The notes below the pieces were generated by a model. It worked only from the letters and a program-made list of their open reading frames with translations. It made no database searches and had not been told where the DNA came from. 64,000 bases of DNA, from positions 1 to 64,000 of the forward strand of contig JOFO01000021.1 of assembly GCA_000721275.1 (NCBI GenBank). Direction: 5' to 3'. Position 1 is the stretch's first letter; each line of letters starts with the position of its first letter. The translations under genes and the position numbers were made by a program. This stretch comes from Microtetraspora glauca (lineage in GTDB: Bacteria > Actinomycetota > Actinomycetes > Streptomycetales > Streptomycetaceae). Positions 53,166 through 62,512 of the stretch are shown here, piece after piece.

Positions 53166-54731
53166 ATGCGCCCAACCCGCCACGCCCGTGCCCCACGCGG
53201 CCGCGACCGCAGAGCGGTCGTCGTGCCCGCCGCGCCGGGGCTCGGCCGGACGCCCGCCGGCCGACGTCCCACCTGCGCCGTCGTCGGCGGCGGGATCGCC
53301 GGGATCGCGGCGGCCACGATCCTCGCCGAACGCGGGGTCGACGTCACGCTCTACGAGCGGCAGCCCGTTCTCGGCGGCCGGCTGGCCGGCTGGCCGGACC
53401 GGCTGAAGGACGGTTCGGACGTGACGATGAGCCGCGGATTCCACGCCTTCTTCCGGCAGTACTACAACCTGCGCGGACTGCTGCGCAGGATCGACCCCTC
53501 CCTGGAGCGGCTGACCGGCCTGCCCGACTACCCCCTGCGGCACGGCTCCGGCCTCCAGGACAGCTTCGCGCGGGTGCCGCGCACACCGCCCTGGAGCGCC
53601 CTCGGTTTCGTGGCCCTCAGCCCGAGCTTCGGCTGGCGCGACCTCGCCCGGATGAACGCCCCGGCCGCGCTCCCCCTGCTCGACGTACGCATCGCCGACG
53701 TCTACCGGCGGTACGACGACGTCAGCGCGCGGGACTTCCTCGACGACATCCGGTTCCCGCCGGCCGCCCAGCACCTCGCCTTCGAGGTCTTCTCCCGCAG
53801 CTTCTTCGCCGACCCCGGGGAACTGTCCGCCGCGGAGCTGGTGCTGATGTTCCACATCTACTTCCTCGGCTCCTCCGAGGGATTGCTCTTCGACGTGCCC
53901 AACGAGCCCTACCCGCAGGCCCTGTGGGACCCCCTCGCCTCCTACCTGCGCGGCCACGGGGTCCGCATCCTGACCGACACCGCCGTCCAGGAGATCGTGC
54001 CCGCCCGGGAAGGCGGGCACACGCTCCTCTCCACCGACGACTCCCGGCACGCCGACGCCCTCGTGCTCGCGGCCGACACCACGGGGCTCCAGGGCATCGT
54101 CGCCGCGTCCCCGGCCCTCTGCGACGCTCCTTGGCGCGCCCGGATCGGCGCGCTCCGCACCGCGCCGCCCTTCCTCGTGTCCCGTCTGTGGCTCGACCGT
54201 CCCGTGCGCCCGGAGCGCCCCGGCTTCCTCGGGACCAGCGGATACGGCCCGCTCGACAACATCAGCGTGCTCGACCGCTGGGAAGGCGAAGCCGCTCGCT
54301 GGGCCGCCCGCACCGGCGGCTCGGTCGTCGAACTGCACGCCTACGCGGTCGATCCGTCGACGGACCCCCGCGAGCTCTCCAGCGAACTGGTGGCGCGGCT
54401 GCACCGCGCCTGGCCGGAGACCCGTGCCGCGAACGTGGTCGACGAGCGGCACGAATTCCGCTCCGACTGCCCGCTCTTCGAGGTGGGCGGCCACCGGAAC
54501 CGCCCCACCGTCCACACCTCCGACCCGACGGTCACCGTCGCCGGAGACCTCGTCCGCACCGAACACCCCGTGGCCCTCATGGAGCGGGCGGCCACCACGG
54601 GCTTCCTCGCGGCCAACGCCCATCTCCACCGGTGGGGCCTGCGCGGCCAGACGCTGTGGACCGTCCCCACCGCCGGGCGCTCCGCCGCACTGAGGCTCCT
54701 CGCCCGCGCGGCCTCCGGGTCCACCCCCTGA
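53166..54731 (+). CDS. crtU: carotene desaturase/methyltransferase (isorenieratene synthase)
   Basis: A 521-residue FAD-dependent enzyme. An extra ~35-residue basic N-terminus precedes the nucleotide motif CAVVGGGIAGIAAATILAER and GGRLAGWPDRLKDG. SRGFHAFFRQYYNLRGLLRR, FHIYFLGSSEGLLFDVPNEP and the C-terminal VAGDLVRTEHPVALMERAAT agree with CrtU of S. griseus. CrtU aromatises the beta-ionone rings of beta-carotene and shifts a methyl group, giving isorenieratene. Two hairpins separate its 3' end from the convergent cluster. Confidence 0.9.
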   Translation: MRPTRHARAPRGRDRRAVVVPAAPGLGRTPAGRRPTCAVVGGGIAGIAAATILAERGVDVTLYERQPVLGGRLAGWPDRLKDGSDVTMSRGFHAFFRQYYNLRGLLRRIDPSLERLTGLPDYPLRHGSGLQDSFARVPRTPPWSALGFVALSPSFGWRDLARMNAPAALPLLDVRIADVYRRYDDVSARDFLDDIRFPPAAQHLAFEVFSRSFFADPGELSAAELVLMFHIYFLGSSEGLLFDVPNEPYPQALWDPLASYLRGHGVRILTDTAVQEIVPAREGGHTLLSTDDSRHADALVLAADTTGLQGIVAASPALCDAPWRARIGALRTAPPFLVSRLWLDRPVRPERPGFLGTSGYGPLDNISVLDRWEGEAARWAARTGGSVVELHAYAVDPSTDPRELSSELVARLHRAWPETRAANVVDERHEFRSDCPLFEVGGHRNRPTVHTSDPTVTVAGDLVRTEHPVALMERAATTGFLAANAHLHRWGLRGQTLWTVPTAGRSAALRLLARAASGSTP

Positions 54732-54747
54732 CACGCGAAGGGACCGC

Positions 54748-54804
54748 GCACGGCCCGGGCCGTGCCCTCGTGGGCGGTCGCCGGGCGCGCGGCGTCCGGC
54801 GACC
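54748..54804. terminator. double hairpin terminator between convergent crt genes
   Basis: The perfect palindrome GCACGGCCCGGGCCGTGC (54748-54765) is followed by a stem of GGTCGCCGG (54776-54784) and CCGGCGACC (54796-54804). Placed midway between two converging operons, they would stop transcription from both sides. Confidence 0.7.
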
Positions 54805-54874
54805 ACCGAGAAACCGCACCAGCCCGGCACCCGCCGGGAAACCGGACTGGCCCGGCCAGCGCCGAGGAAGCGCC

Positions 54875-55894
54875 CTAGCCCGGGAACCGGCCCGTGCTCC
54901 GGAGCCGCCAGCGGCGCTCCGCGTACGCCAGGTCGTCGCGCCACAGCCGTCCCGCCGCGGACCGCATCGCGGGCCGCAGCAGGGGCGCCAGGGCCCTGAC
55001 CGCACCGAAGTACGGACGGTCGGACGTCGCCAGGACGGCCTCGACCACGGCCGTGCGCGGCCGGCCGGCCCCGGCCGGGGTCAGCGGCGTGGCGTGCGTT
55101 TCGACCACCGAGCCGACGCCCTCGCCCTCCGTGATCCGCATGGTGACCGTACGGGGTTCCGGCGCCGTGAAGGCGGCCGTCACCGGCACCACGGCGCGGC
55201 CCACCACCTTGAACGACACCCGCACGACGAGGGCGTCGTCGGCTCCGGCGGCGTCGTCCGCCGGAGCCGACAGCACCTCCAGGTCGACGAAGGAGTACGG
55301 GTGGAGCCAGGCGCCGTGCCAGGGATCGAGCCGGTTGGCGACGACGTCCTCGGGTTCGCAGCCGCCGACGCCGGTGTAGACGGCGGCGATCGCCGCCCCG
55401 CCCGGCGGCCGGGGCGGCACCACCGGGCGCGCCGTCGGCTCCTCGCCCCCCACGCGATCCAGCCGCACCCACACGAGGACGCCGTCGTCGTGGACCGGCC
55501 ACGGCTCCCAGCCCGCGAACGGGGAGCCGTCCAGAGCCAGACCGTGCCACCGGCAGATCAGCGTCCCGCACCGGACCACGCCGTCCTTCAGAGCGGCGCC
55601 GAGGTGCGGGCAGACACCGGAGCCCGCGCGCACCTCGCCCCCGGCGTCGCGCCAGAGGACCACCTCGGTGCCCGCCACGGTCCGGCCCGTGGGACGATCC
55701 GACCGGATGTCCGCGCTCGCCCCCACGACGTACCAGTTGCCCGACGGCCGGGACACCGCCCGCTTCAGCCCGGCGGCGATCGCCGCCGGACGCGCCTGCC
55801 GCCACGTGGACCGCTGGCTCTCCCAGCGCACCGCGTCGCGCCGGAAGCTCAGCGGCACGCGACCGCGGTCGCCGCGCCCGTGTCGTTCCGTCAC
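54875..55894 (-). CDS. Rieske iron-sulfur protein with DUF5914 domain
   Basis: GTG 55894 preceded by GAGAGGA gives 339 residues. The Rieske cluster ligands are visible in GVCPHLGAALKDG and ICRWHGLAL (Cys-x-His ... Cys-x2-His). Before it stands the strand GNWYVVGAS; after it the DUF5914 part with VANRLDPWHGAWLHPYSFVD. It is the last gene of the crtE-I-B operon and close to the crtB stop. A redox step on the carotenoid (ring hydroxylation or ketolation) or electron supply is plausible; the exact reaction is not established here. Confidence 0.87.
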   Translation of the reverse strand: MTERHGRGDRGRVPLSFRRDAVRWESQRSTWRQARPAAIAAGLKRAVSRPSGNWYVVGASADIRSDRPTGRTVAGTEVVLWRDAGGEVRAGSGVCPHLGAALKDGVVRCGTLICRWHGLALDGSPFAGWEPWPVHDDGVLVWVRLDRVGGEEPTARPVVPPRPPGGAAIAAVYTGVGGCEPEDVVANRLDPWHGAWLHPYSFVDLEVLSAPADDAAGADDALVVRVSFKVVGRAVVPVTAAFTAPEPRTVTMRITEGEGVGSVVETHATPLTPAGAGRPRTAVVEAVLATSDRPYFGAVRALAPLLRPAMRSAAGRLWRDDLAYAERRWRLRSTGRFPG

Positions 55895-55895
55895 C

Positions 55896-56912
55896 TCAGG
55901 TCCTCTCCGGCGCGTTCGCGCCCTCTCGGCCCCGGAGACCCCGCGCCCCCGGCGCACCCCCGCCCACGACGGGAGATCCGGTCCCCTGGCGGGCCCGCGC
56001 GGCCAAGGCCCTCATGAGGCCGGGCAGCGCGATCGACACCCGTCGGCGCGCGCCGACCACGGCCCGCCGGTGCACCACCGGATACCCCTCCCTCTCGATC
56101 ACCGCGAGGATGTCCCGGTACAGGACGAACGCCGTGCGCACGCACGGCGCGGACACCGGATCCAGCAGATCGATCCCCGGCTCGGCGTCCCGGTAGACGT
56201 CACGGGTGAGCGACACGGCCGTCCGCAGCGCCTCCGTGATCCGGCGGTCGTGGAGTCCGGTCCGTCTGCTCCACCGCAACAGCTCCCCGTCGACCCCGGA
56301 CGCCGCCAGCAGGTCGGCCGGCAGGTACACCCGGCCCCGGTCCAGGTCCTCCCCGACGTCGCGGAGGAAGTTCGTCAGCTGGAAGGCGATCCCCAGCGCC
56401 GCCGCGTACGGTTCGGCTTCCTCCCTCGGCACGACGGTCCCGAGGACGGGCACCATCTGCAGCCCGATGACCGCGGCCGACCCGTGCATGTACGCGCGCA
56501 GCTCGGCGTAGGTCGCGTACTCCTTCACGAACAGGTCGCTGCGCATGGAGACGAGGAAGTCGTCGAAGTGCCCCGCGTGGATCCCAAGGCGCTCACGCGT
56601 GTGCGCCGCCGCGGTCACGGTGGGGTCCGCCACCTCCTGGCCGCGGAGCGCCCGGCGCCACTCGGCCTCCAGGACGTCCAGCGCCGCCGCGCGCTCCTCC
56701 GCCGACGCGGAGCCGTTCTCGTCCACGATGTCGTCCGCGCGCCGGGCGAAACCGTACAGGGCGTGGACCGCGCTCCTGCGGTCGAGCGGCAGCAGCCGCG
56801 TCGCGAGGAAGTACGTCCGCCCGTGCCGCGCGTTCAGCCGCCGGCACTCGGCGTAGGCGGCCCGCAGCGCGGGGTCGTGCGCCCCGGCCGCGTCCAGTTC
56901 ACGAGAGGTCAC
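55896..56912 (-). CDS. crtB: phytoene synthase
   Basis: GTG 56912 within the crtI stop gives 338 residues. The two Asp-rich motifs of trans-isoprenyl synthases are [12 protein letters not shown] (first) and [18 protein letters not shown] (second), with GLQMVPVLG between. The N-terminal [20 protein letters not shown], then [10 protein letters not shown], is the standard family start. It condenses two geranylgeranyl diphosphates to phytoene. Confidence 0.94.
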   Translation of the reverse strand: MTSRELDAAGAHDPALRAAYAECRRLNARHGRTYFLATRLLPLDRRSAVHALYGFARRADDIVDENGSASAEERAAALDVLEAEWRRALRGQEVADPTVTAAAHTRERLGIHAGHFDDFLVSMRSDLFVKEYATYAELRAYMHGSAAVIGLQMVPVLGTVVPREEAEPYAAALGIAFQLTNFLRDVGEDLDRGRVYLPADLLAASGVDGELLRWSRRTGLHDRRITEALRTAVSLTRDVYRDAEPGIDLLDPVSAPCVRTAFVLYRDILAVIEREGYPVVHRRAVVGARRRVSIALPGLMRALAARARQGTGSPVVGGGAPGARGLRGREGANAPERT

Positions 56913-58447
56913 GAGACCTCCCGCCGGCCGCCCGCGACGGCGGGCACCGCACGCCGCCGCGCTCCGGGTGCCGCTCCCGTGATGCGGTGGGCGGCCAGCC
57001 TCCCCGAGACCAGCACGGGCGGCACGCCGACGCCGGGCGTGGTGCCGCAGCCCGCGAGGACCACGTTCTCCGTGCCCCGCACCAGGTTGCGCGGGCGGAA
57101 CGGCCCCGTCTGGGCGAAGGTGTGCGCGACCGAGAAGGGAGTGCCCGCGCTGTGCCCCACGGCCGCCCAGTCGGCCGGCGTCACCAGGCACTCGGCGTCG
57201 ATCGCGTCGCCGAAGCCGTCCAGCCCGCGCCGCTCCAGCTCACGGACGAGGGAATCCCGGTACGCGGGGCCGAGCTCACCCCAGTGCAGGGCGCCCGGCC
57301 CGATGTCGGTGTTCGGACACGGCGCCAGCACATAGTGGAGGTGCCGGCCGGGCGGCGCCAGCGACGGGTCCGTGGCCGTGGGCCGGGTGACGAGGAGCGA
57401 CGGATCCGTCATCAGCTCCCCGGTACGGGTCAGCTCGTCGAACGTGCGCGCCCACGCCCTCCCGAAGAGGAGCGTGTGATGGGCGAGGACCGGCCAGGTG
57501 CGGTCCGTCCCCGCGTGCAGGATCACGGCGCTGGGGGAGTGCCGCGTGCGTACCGCCCGCCGCGGCGCCCGCCCCAGGAGCCGGTAGGCGTGGGGCAGCT
57601 CTGTGGTCAGCACCACCGCGTCGCACGGGATCCGCCCGTGTTCCGTCAGCACGCCGGTCACCCGCGGCCCCGACCGTTCGAGCGCCTCGACCCGTTCCCC
57701 GAACCGGAGGTCGGCCCCGGCCCGCCGGGCGGCCTCGGCCATCGCCACCGGCACCGTGTGCATCCCGCCGCGGGGGAAGTACACGCCGGCGACGGTGTCC
57801 ATGTACGCGATCACCGCGTACGCCGCCATCGCCCGCGACGGCGGCACGCCCGCGTACAGGGCCTGGAACGAGAAGACCCGCCGCAGGCGCTCGTCCTTCA
57901 GGAAGGACCCGATCGCGCGGTCCAGGCGTCCCAGCCCGCCCAGCGCCGCGAGCCGGGCCAGATCCGGATGGAGCAGCTGCGCCGGAGAATCGAAGTTCGC
58001 GCCGATGAACCGGTGCTCCTGCACGGCGTACAGCCGGGCCAGCCAGGAGCGCAGCCGGAGATAGCCGTCGGCCTCCCGGGCCCCGGCGAAGCGCTCCACC
58101 TCGGCCGCCATCGCCTCGGCCTCCGTATGGACGTCGACGCCGCTCCCGTCGTGGAACAGCGCCCGGTACGCCGGGTGGAGCGGTACGAGGTCGACCCGCT
58201 CGCGCAGCGAGTCCCCGACGGCCGCGAACGCCTCGTCGAGGAGGTCGGGCATCGTGAGGACGGTCGGCCCCGTGTCCACCCGGAACCCGCCGAGGTCCAG
58301 CCGCCCGGCCCGCCCGCCGGGCCCGGGGTCGCGCTCGACGACGGTCACCTTCCGTCCGGCGCCCAGCAGATGGAGCGCCGCCGACAGACCGGCGAACCCC
58401 GCGCCCACCACGACGACGTGATCCGTCGCCCCCGGAACCCTCTTCAC
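56909..58447 (-). CDS. crtI: phytoene desaturase
   Basis: GTG 58447, overlapping the crtE stop, gives 512 residues. The N-terminal FAD motif is [20 protein letters not shown], followed by [20 protein letters not shown]. The C-terminal CrtI signature is [20 protein letters not shown], then [33 protein letters not shown] is the conserved central region. It converts phytoene to lycopene by successive desaturations. It is translationally coupled to crtE and crtB. Confidence 0.94.
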   Translation of the reverse strand: MKRVPGATDHVVVVGAGFAGLSAALHLLGAGRKVTVVERDPGPGGRAGRLDLGGFRVDTGPTVLTMPDLLDEAFAAVGDSLRERVDLVPLHPAYRALFHDGSGVDVHTEAEAMAAEVERFAGAREADGYLRLRSWLARLYAVQEHRFIGANFDSPAQLLHPDLARLAALGGLGRLDRAIGSFLKDERLRRVFSFQALYAGVPPSRAMAAYAVIAYMDTVAGVYFPRGGMHTVPVAMAEAARRAGADLRFGERVEALERSGPRVTGVLTEHGRIPCDAVVLTTELPHAYRLLGRAPRRAVRTRHSPSAVILHAGTDRTWPVLAHHTLLFGRAWARTFDELTRTGELMTDPSLLVTRPTATDPSLAPPGRHLHYVLAPCPNTDIGPGALHWGELGPAYRDSLVRELERRGLDGFGDAIDAECLVTPADWAAVGHSAGTPFSVAHTFAQTGPFRPRNLVRGTENVVLAGCGTTPGVGVPPVLVSGRLAAHRITGAAPGARRRAVPAVAGGRREVS

Positions 58448-59634
58448 CGCACCCCTCCCGTCACCGCGGCCGACGACCGGTGCGCCGCTTCCCTCAGGCC
58501 CGGTCCCCCCGCACCGGCACGCCGTGCCGAGGCGACCCCCGCCGGTGTCCGGCCGCAGGCGTCCAGGAGGAGCCGCTCCAGCCGCTCGGCGGGCCCGGCC
58601 ACCAGATCGGTCCGCCGCAGGGCGTCGACGGCACGCGCGCACAGACCGTCCACCCGCGCGGTGACGTGCGCGCGGGCCCCGTGCCCGTCGAGCAGATCCC
58701 GTACGCGGCGCCGATCGGCGTCCGTCGCCGTGGGGGAGCCGACGACCGTGTCCAGCAGCCGGAGCCCCGCGGTGTCGCCGCGGCGGACGCACAGCGCCCG
58801 TCCCACGGCCATGAGGTACGTCGCCTTGCCCTCGCGCAGGTCCTCGCCGACCGGTTTTCCGGTACGCGCCGGGTCGCCGAAGACCCCTTGCAGGTCGTTC
58901 TCCAGCTGGAAGGCGATCCCGGCGCACAGGCCGGCCCGCCGCAGCGACCGGACGGTCCCCTCCCCGGCCCCCGCGAGCCGCGCCCCCAGGAGCAGCGGGT
59001 GCACCGCCGAGTAGCACGCCGTCTTCAGGACCGCGGTCCGCAGGGCGAGCCCGGCCGAGCCCGCGCCGGTCACCTGCGCGTGCAGGTCCAGATACTGCCC
59101 CGCGACCATCTCGGTCCGCATCGCCCGCCACTGCGCGCCGAGCCCGGCCGAGTGTGGGGTCCTCAGCAGGGCCTCCGCGAACAGGTCGTCCGCCCAGGCC
59201 AGGGCCAGATCTCCGGCGAGCACGGCGGCCGACCTGCCGAAGCCCGCCACAGGGCCGGTGCGCCCCTCCGTCCCGTACTGGTGGTCGAGCGCCACATGGA
59301 CGGCTGGCTCACCCCGGCGCGTCCCGGAATCGTCCATGACGTCGTCATGGATCAGCGCGCACGTCTGGACGAGCTCGACGGCCGCGGCGGCGCGCAGCGT
59401 GGCCGCGGCCTCGTCCTCCTCCCCGCCGACCGCGCGCATGGCCCACCACAGCAGGCCGGCCCTGCGGCGGTGGCCGCCGGCCGTGAAGGCGGCCACGCGC
59501 CGGGCGATGTCCGCGGCGAAGGTCCCGTCGATGGCCAGGGCTTCGTCGAGGCGTTGTCGGAAGAGGTCGTGGAGGAAACTGTCCAGCGCCGCGGTGACGT
59601 CGCGGTCGACGGTGTGCGGCTCGATCGTCTGCAT
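58444..59634 (-). CDS. crtE: geranylgeranyl diphosphate synthase
   Basis: A 396-residue polyprenyl synthase, first gene of the minus-strand carotenoid operon. The first Asp-rich motif is ALIHDDVMDDSGTRRG; the second is FQLENDLQGVFGD, with Asn replacing the first Asp, as is common in actinobacterial CrtE. GRSAAVLAGDLALAWADDLF and REGKATYLM are further family stretches. It builds the C20 precursor for phytoene. ATG 59634 has AAGGGA upstream. Confidence 0.93.
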   Translation of the reverse strand: MQTIEPHTVDRDVTAALDSFLHDLFRQRLDEALAIDGTFAADIARRVAAFTAGGHRRRAGLLWWAMRAVGGEEDEAAATLRAAAAVELVQTCALIHDDVMDDSGTRRGEPAVHVALDHQYGTEGRTGPVAGFGRSAAVLAGDLALAWADDLFAEALLRTPHSAGLGAQWRAMRTEMVAGQYLDLHAQVTGAGSAGLALRTAVLKTACYSAVHPLLLGARLAGAGEGTVRSLRRAGLCAGIAFQLENDLQGVFGDPARTGKPVGEDLREGKATYLMAVGRALCVRRGDTAGLRLLDTVVGSPTATDADRRRVRDLLDGHGARAHVTARVDGLCARAVDALRRTDLVAGPAERLERLLLDACGRTPAGVASARRAGAGGPGLREAAHRSSAAVTGGVR

Positions 59635-59937
59635 GTGGATTCCCTTGCTGCCGGGCGTCTGGCAGGGCGGTGCGTGAGGGGCTTCGTTCCCTCAGTGCCC
59701 CGCGGATGCAGCGGTGTGGCAGGGATTGGGCCGTATGGTCCTGCTCGCGTCGCAGTCCTACGCCCTCAAGCCGTCCCCCGGCCCGCGCGCCGCCTCGGCC
59801 CGCGACGTACGAGCTCCTGCCGTCGATCCGCCCGACGCCCATCGGGGAGGACCGGGTGCCGCAGGCGCTTCGACAGGTACAGCTGCGGGGTGCCCCCGGT
59901 TGCACGGCTGCGTCACGGAGCGGAAGGACGGTCGAGT
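59635..59937. promoter_or_regulatory. crtE upstream region
   Basis: These ~300 bp hold the crtEIB promoter. The inverted repeat TGAGGG - 8 nt - CCCTCA at 59675-59694, 41 bp before the crtE start, is a candidate regulator site or hairpin. Carotenoid operons of Streptomyces are often driven by the light-induced sigma factor LitS; no litR/litS genes are in this window, and I could not confirm its promoter. Confidence 0.35.
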
Positions 59938-61188
59938 TCAGGGAGTCGGACAGGCGTCGGCGCCGGAAGCGGTGAGCGCCGTGAGGTCGCAGTACGTCGC
60001 CTCCGGGTAGTAGGCACCCATCGTCTCCGCCGTGCGGGCGGGGTCGCTGCCGGCCGGTACCCGCTGGATCGCTTCGGCGAAGCCGGGGGAGGCGAGCATG
60101 TTCCGCAGGATCAGCAGGTGTCTGGCCGTCGGCGTCTTCGCGGAGAGCGGCAGGAAGGTGACGCCCGGGATCCCCTCGATCGCCGCGCGCTGCTCCTCGG
60201 TGCCGATGGCGTAGGTGTACGTGCCGTCGGTGGCGAGCCGGGTGTCGAAGTCGGCCCGGCACCCGGGCTCCACCGCGCCGTCGGGGCGCGGGTTGGCCAC
60301 CACCTCGCCGGGACCGAACCACAGGTTGTTGCACATCGACCAGTACCTGACCTGGGCGTTCGGGTCGGGCCAGGGCTGCGCGCCGCGATGCGCGGTCGCG
60401 GTGGGGGCCTTGCCCCGGACCAGCAGGACCTGACCGGCGGGCGGGGCGTCGAAGCCGGCGGCGACGTACGCGTTGTCGGGCAGGGGGTACAGACCTGAGC
60501 CCGGCAGCCTGGCGAAGAGCGGCCGCGCCGGGGAGGCGGCCGGCGCCGCCGCGGCCTGACGGGGGGTGCCGGAGCCTGCCGGGGCGGGTGACGCGACGGC
60601 GTTCAGCGCGTCGGCGCAGGCCGCGACGCGGGCGCTCCGGCCGTCGCGGTGGAAGGTGACCTAGGGCAGCCGGACCTCTCCCTCGGGCAGGTACACCCGG
60701 TAGATGACCGTGCCCGCGGCGCCCTCGGGGGCCTCCGGGGGCGAGAGCGGCAGGACGTTGGGCCGGCGGACGGGTTCGTCCGTGACGGTGACCGTGTACT
60801 TTCCGCCGGCGCGGGCGGGTTCCTCGAAGGGGTTGGCGCTGCCCCGGTCGGGCGCGATCCGGTGGTCGGCCAGCACGGAGGCGGAGCCGTCGGGGCCCGT
60901 GAAGCTGTCGTGCCGGGCGTCGTACGACGTGAACGACGCGTAGCGGGCGTCCGGGTAGCGGCCTTCGAGCGTGATGGCGAGGCCGTCCTGCTTGGTGTAG
61001 TGCAGCAGCCAGTACTGGGTGTGGGTGTCGGGGTAGGCGACGTTCGAGGTGCGGTACCCCAGCGGCTGCCAGGCGCAGGCGGGGGTGGCCGGTTCCTGGG
61101 GACGGGCCTGCGCGGCGGCGCCGGGCGCGGTCGCCGACAGGGCGAGGGCGAGGGCGGCGGCAAGCAGAAGCGGTTTCCCGTACCTCAT
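59938..61188 (-). pseudogene. exported protein of unknown function with in-frame TAG
   Basis: ATG 61188 with AAGGAAG upstream begins a signal peptide (PLLLAAALALALSATAPGAAA). The first part ends at TAG 60661-60663 after 175 residues; features are TQYWLLHYTKQDGLAITLEG, GRYPDARYASFTSYDARHDS and SANPFEEP. The same frame continues past the TAG with VTFHRDGRSARVAACADALN, GFDAPPAGQVLLVRGKAP, VRYWSMCNNLWFGPGEVVAN and HLLILRNMLASPGFAEAIQR to a stop at 59938, giving 417 codons in all. The region before the TAG recalls DUF1214-type modules. Whether it is read through, broken or missequenced is open. Confidence 0.75.
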
Positions 61189-61222
61189 GAGTTCTTCCTT
61201 TCGTCGTGTCCTGGGGTGGGGT

Positions 61223-62512
61223 TCAGGCCGCATGCGGCCCCTCCGTGCCGCTGCCGCCGCCCAGCCACGCGGCGGAGGCGGCGAGCAGATGACGCACCCC
61301 GGCGGCGACGGCATGGCGGTCGGACGGCGCGTAGCGGGGCGAGTGGGGCATGACGGTGCCCGGGGGAAGCGCGCCGCGCTCCAGGGCGGCGACGGCCTCG
61401 TCGTCGAAGGTCTCCGGATCGGCGCCGCCGAAGTGGTACATGACGGACGGGCAGCCGGCCGCGGTCCCGAAGCGGCCGAAGTCCTCGCTGGCCGCCAGGG
61501 GAACGGGCAGCACATGGCCCAGGGCGCCCCCGTCGGTCAGGGCCCGCAGCGCGCGGTCGGTGGCCTCCGGGTCGTTGACCGTCGCGGGGAAGGAGTCGTA
61601 GGTCCGCACGTCCGGCATGCGTTCGGCGCCCTGGGCCGCCGCCTCGGCGGCGACGACCCGGCGCAGGTCGTCCAGTACGCCGTCGCGGGTCCGCTCGTCG
61701 AACGTCCGGAGGCTGCAGAGGAGTTCGGCGGTGTGCGGGATGACGTTGGCGACCGTGCCCGAGTGCAGCGCGCCCACGGTGAGCAGCGGGGAGGGGGTCA
61801 GCGGGGCGAGCCGGGCCGACACCGTCTGGAGGCGCATGACCACGGCCGCCGCCATGACGAGCGGGTCGACCGCGAGGTGCGGGGCTGAGGCGTGCGCGCC
61901 CGCTCCGTACAGCGTGACGCGGACGCTGTCCGCGGCGGCCATGAGCACGCCCGGCCGGGTGATCACCAGGCCGGCGGGGAGCGGGCCCACGTGCTGGCCC
62001 AGGACCACCTCGGGGCGCGGGAGCCGGTCGAGGACGCCGTCGTCCAGCATGGCCTGTGCGCCGCGGCCCACCTCCTCGGCGGGCTGGAAGACGGCGACCA
62101 CGGTGCCCCGCCAGGCGTCGGGGCGGCCGGCGAGCTGCCGGCAGGCGCCCAGCAGGGCGGCCACGTGGACGTCGTGGCCGCAGGCGTGCATGAGGCCTGG
62201 CGACGCGGAGGCGTAGGGGAGGCCGGTCTCCTCGTGCACGGGCAGGGCGTCCATGTCCGCCCGGAGCCAGACCACCGGCCCCGCCCCGTTGCGCAGGACG
62301 GCCGCCACACCGGTGCCGCCGATCCCGGTCGTGACCTCCCAGCCCCCGATGCGGGCCAGTTCCTCGGCGACGACCGCGGCGGTGCGGTGCTCCTCGAAGG
62401 CGGGTTCCGGGTGGGTGTGCAGGTCGCGGTAGACCTGCTCCCAGTGGGGGAGGCGGGCCGTGAGGTCCCCGGTGAGGGAGTTCTCAGGCGGAGGGGGGAG
62501 CTGTGGACGCAT
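61223..62512 (-). CDS. M20 amidohydrolase (hippurate/N-acyl amino acid type)
   Basis: A 429-residue metal amidohydrolase of the HipO/IAA-ILR1 branch. Motifs are YRDLHTHPEPAFEE near the N-terminus, RADMDALPVHEETGLPYAS, MHACGHDVHVAALLGA (metal Cys and His), FQPAEEVGRGAQAM (catalytic Glu) and the C-terminal SEDFGRFG. These enzymes release free amino acids from N-acyl or aromatic-acyl conjugates. AGAGGAG precedes ATG 62512. The gene overlaps the end of the MFS gene by 29 bp, so uptake and hydrolysis of the conjugate look linked. Confidence 0.92.
   Translation of the reverse strand: MRPQLPPPPENSLTGDLTARLPHWEQVYRDLHTHPEPAFEEHRTAAVVAEELARIGGWEVTTGIGGTGVAAVLRNGAGPVVWLRADMDALPVHEETGLPYASASPGLMHACGHDVHVAALLGACRQLAGRPDAWRGTVVAVFQPAEEVGRGAQAMLDDGVLDRLPRPEVVLGQHVGPLPAGLVITRPGVLMAAADSVRVTLYGAGAHASAPHLAVDPLVMAAAVVMRLQTVSARLAPLTPSPLLTVGALHSGTVANVIPHTAELLCSLRTFDERTRDGVLDDLRRVVAAEAAAQGAERMPDVRTYDSFPATVNDPEATDRALRALTDGGALGHVLPVPLAASEDFGRFGTAAGCPSVMYHFGGADPETFDDEAVAALERGALPPGTVMPHSPRYAPSDRHAVAAGVRHLLAASAAWLGGGSGTEGPHAA

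Noticed and set aside
51614..56017. Open frame of 1467 codons crossing the crt genes
   Set aside because: It overlaps crtY and crtU in another frame and has no domain; long stop-free frames are expected at this GC content.
30642..61188. Stop-codon reassignment of TAG
   Set aside because: Several sound genes end with TAG at the expected length (for example those ending at 11561 and 44355).
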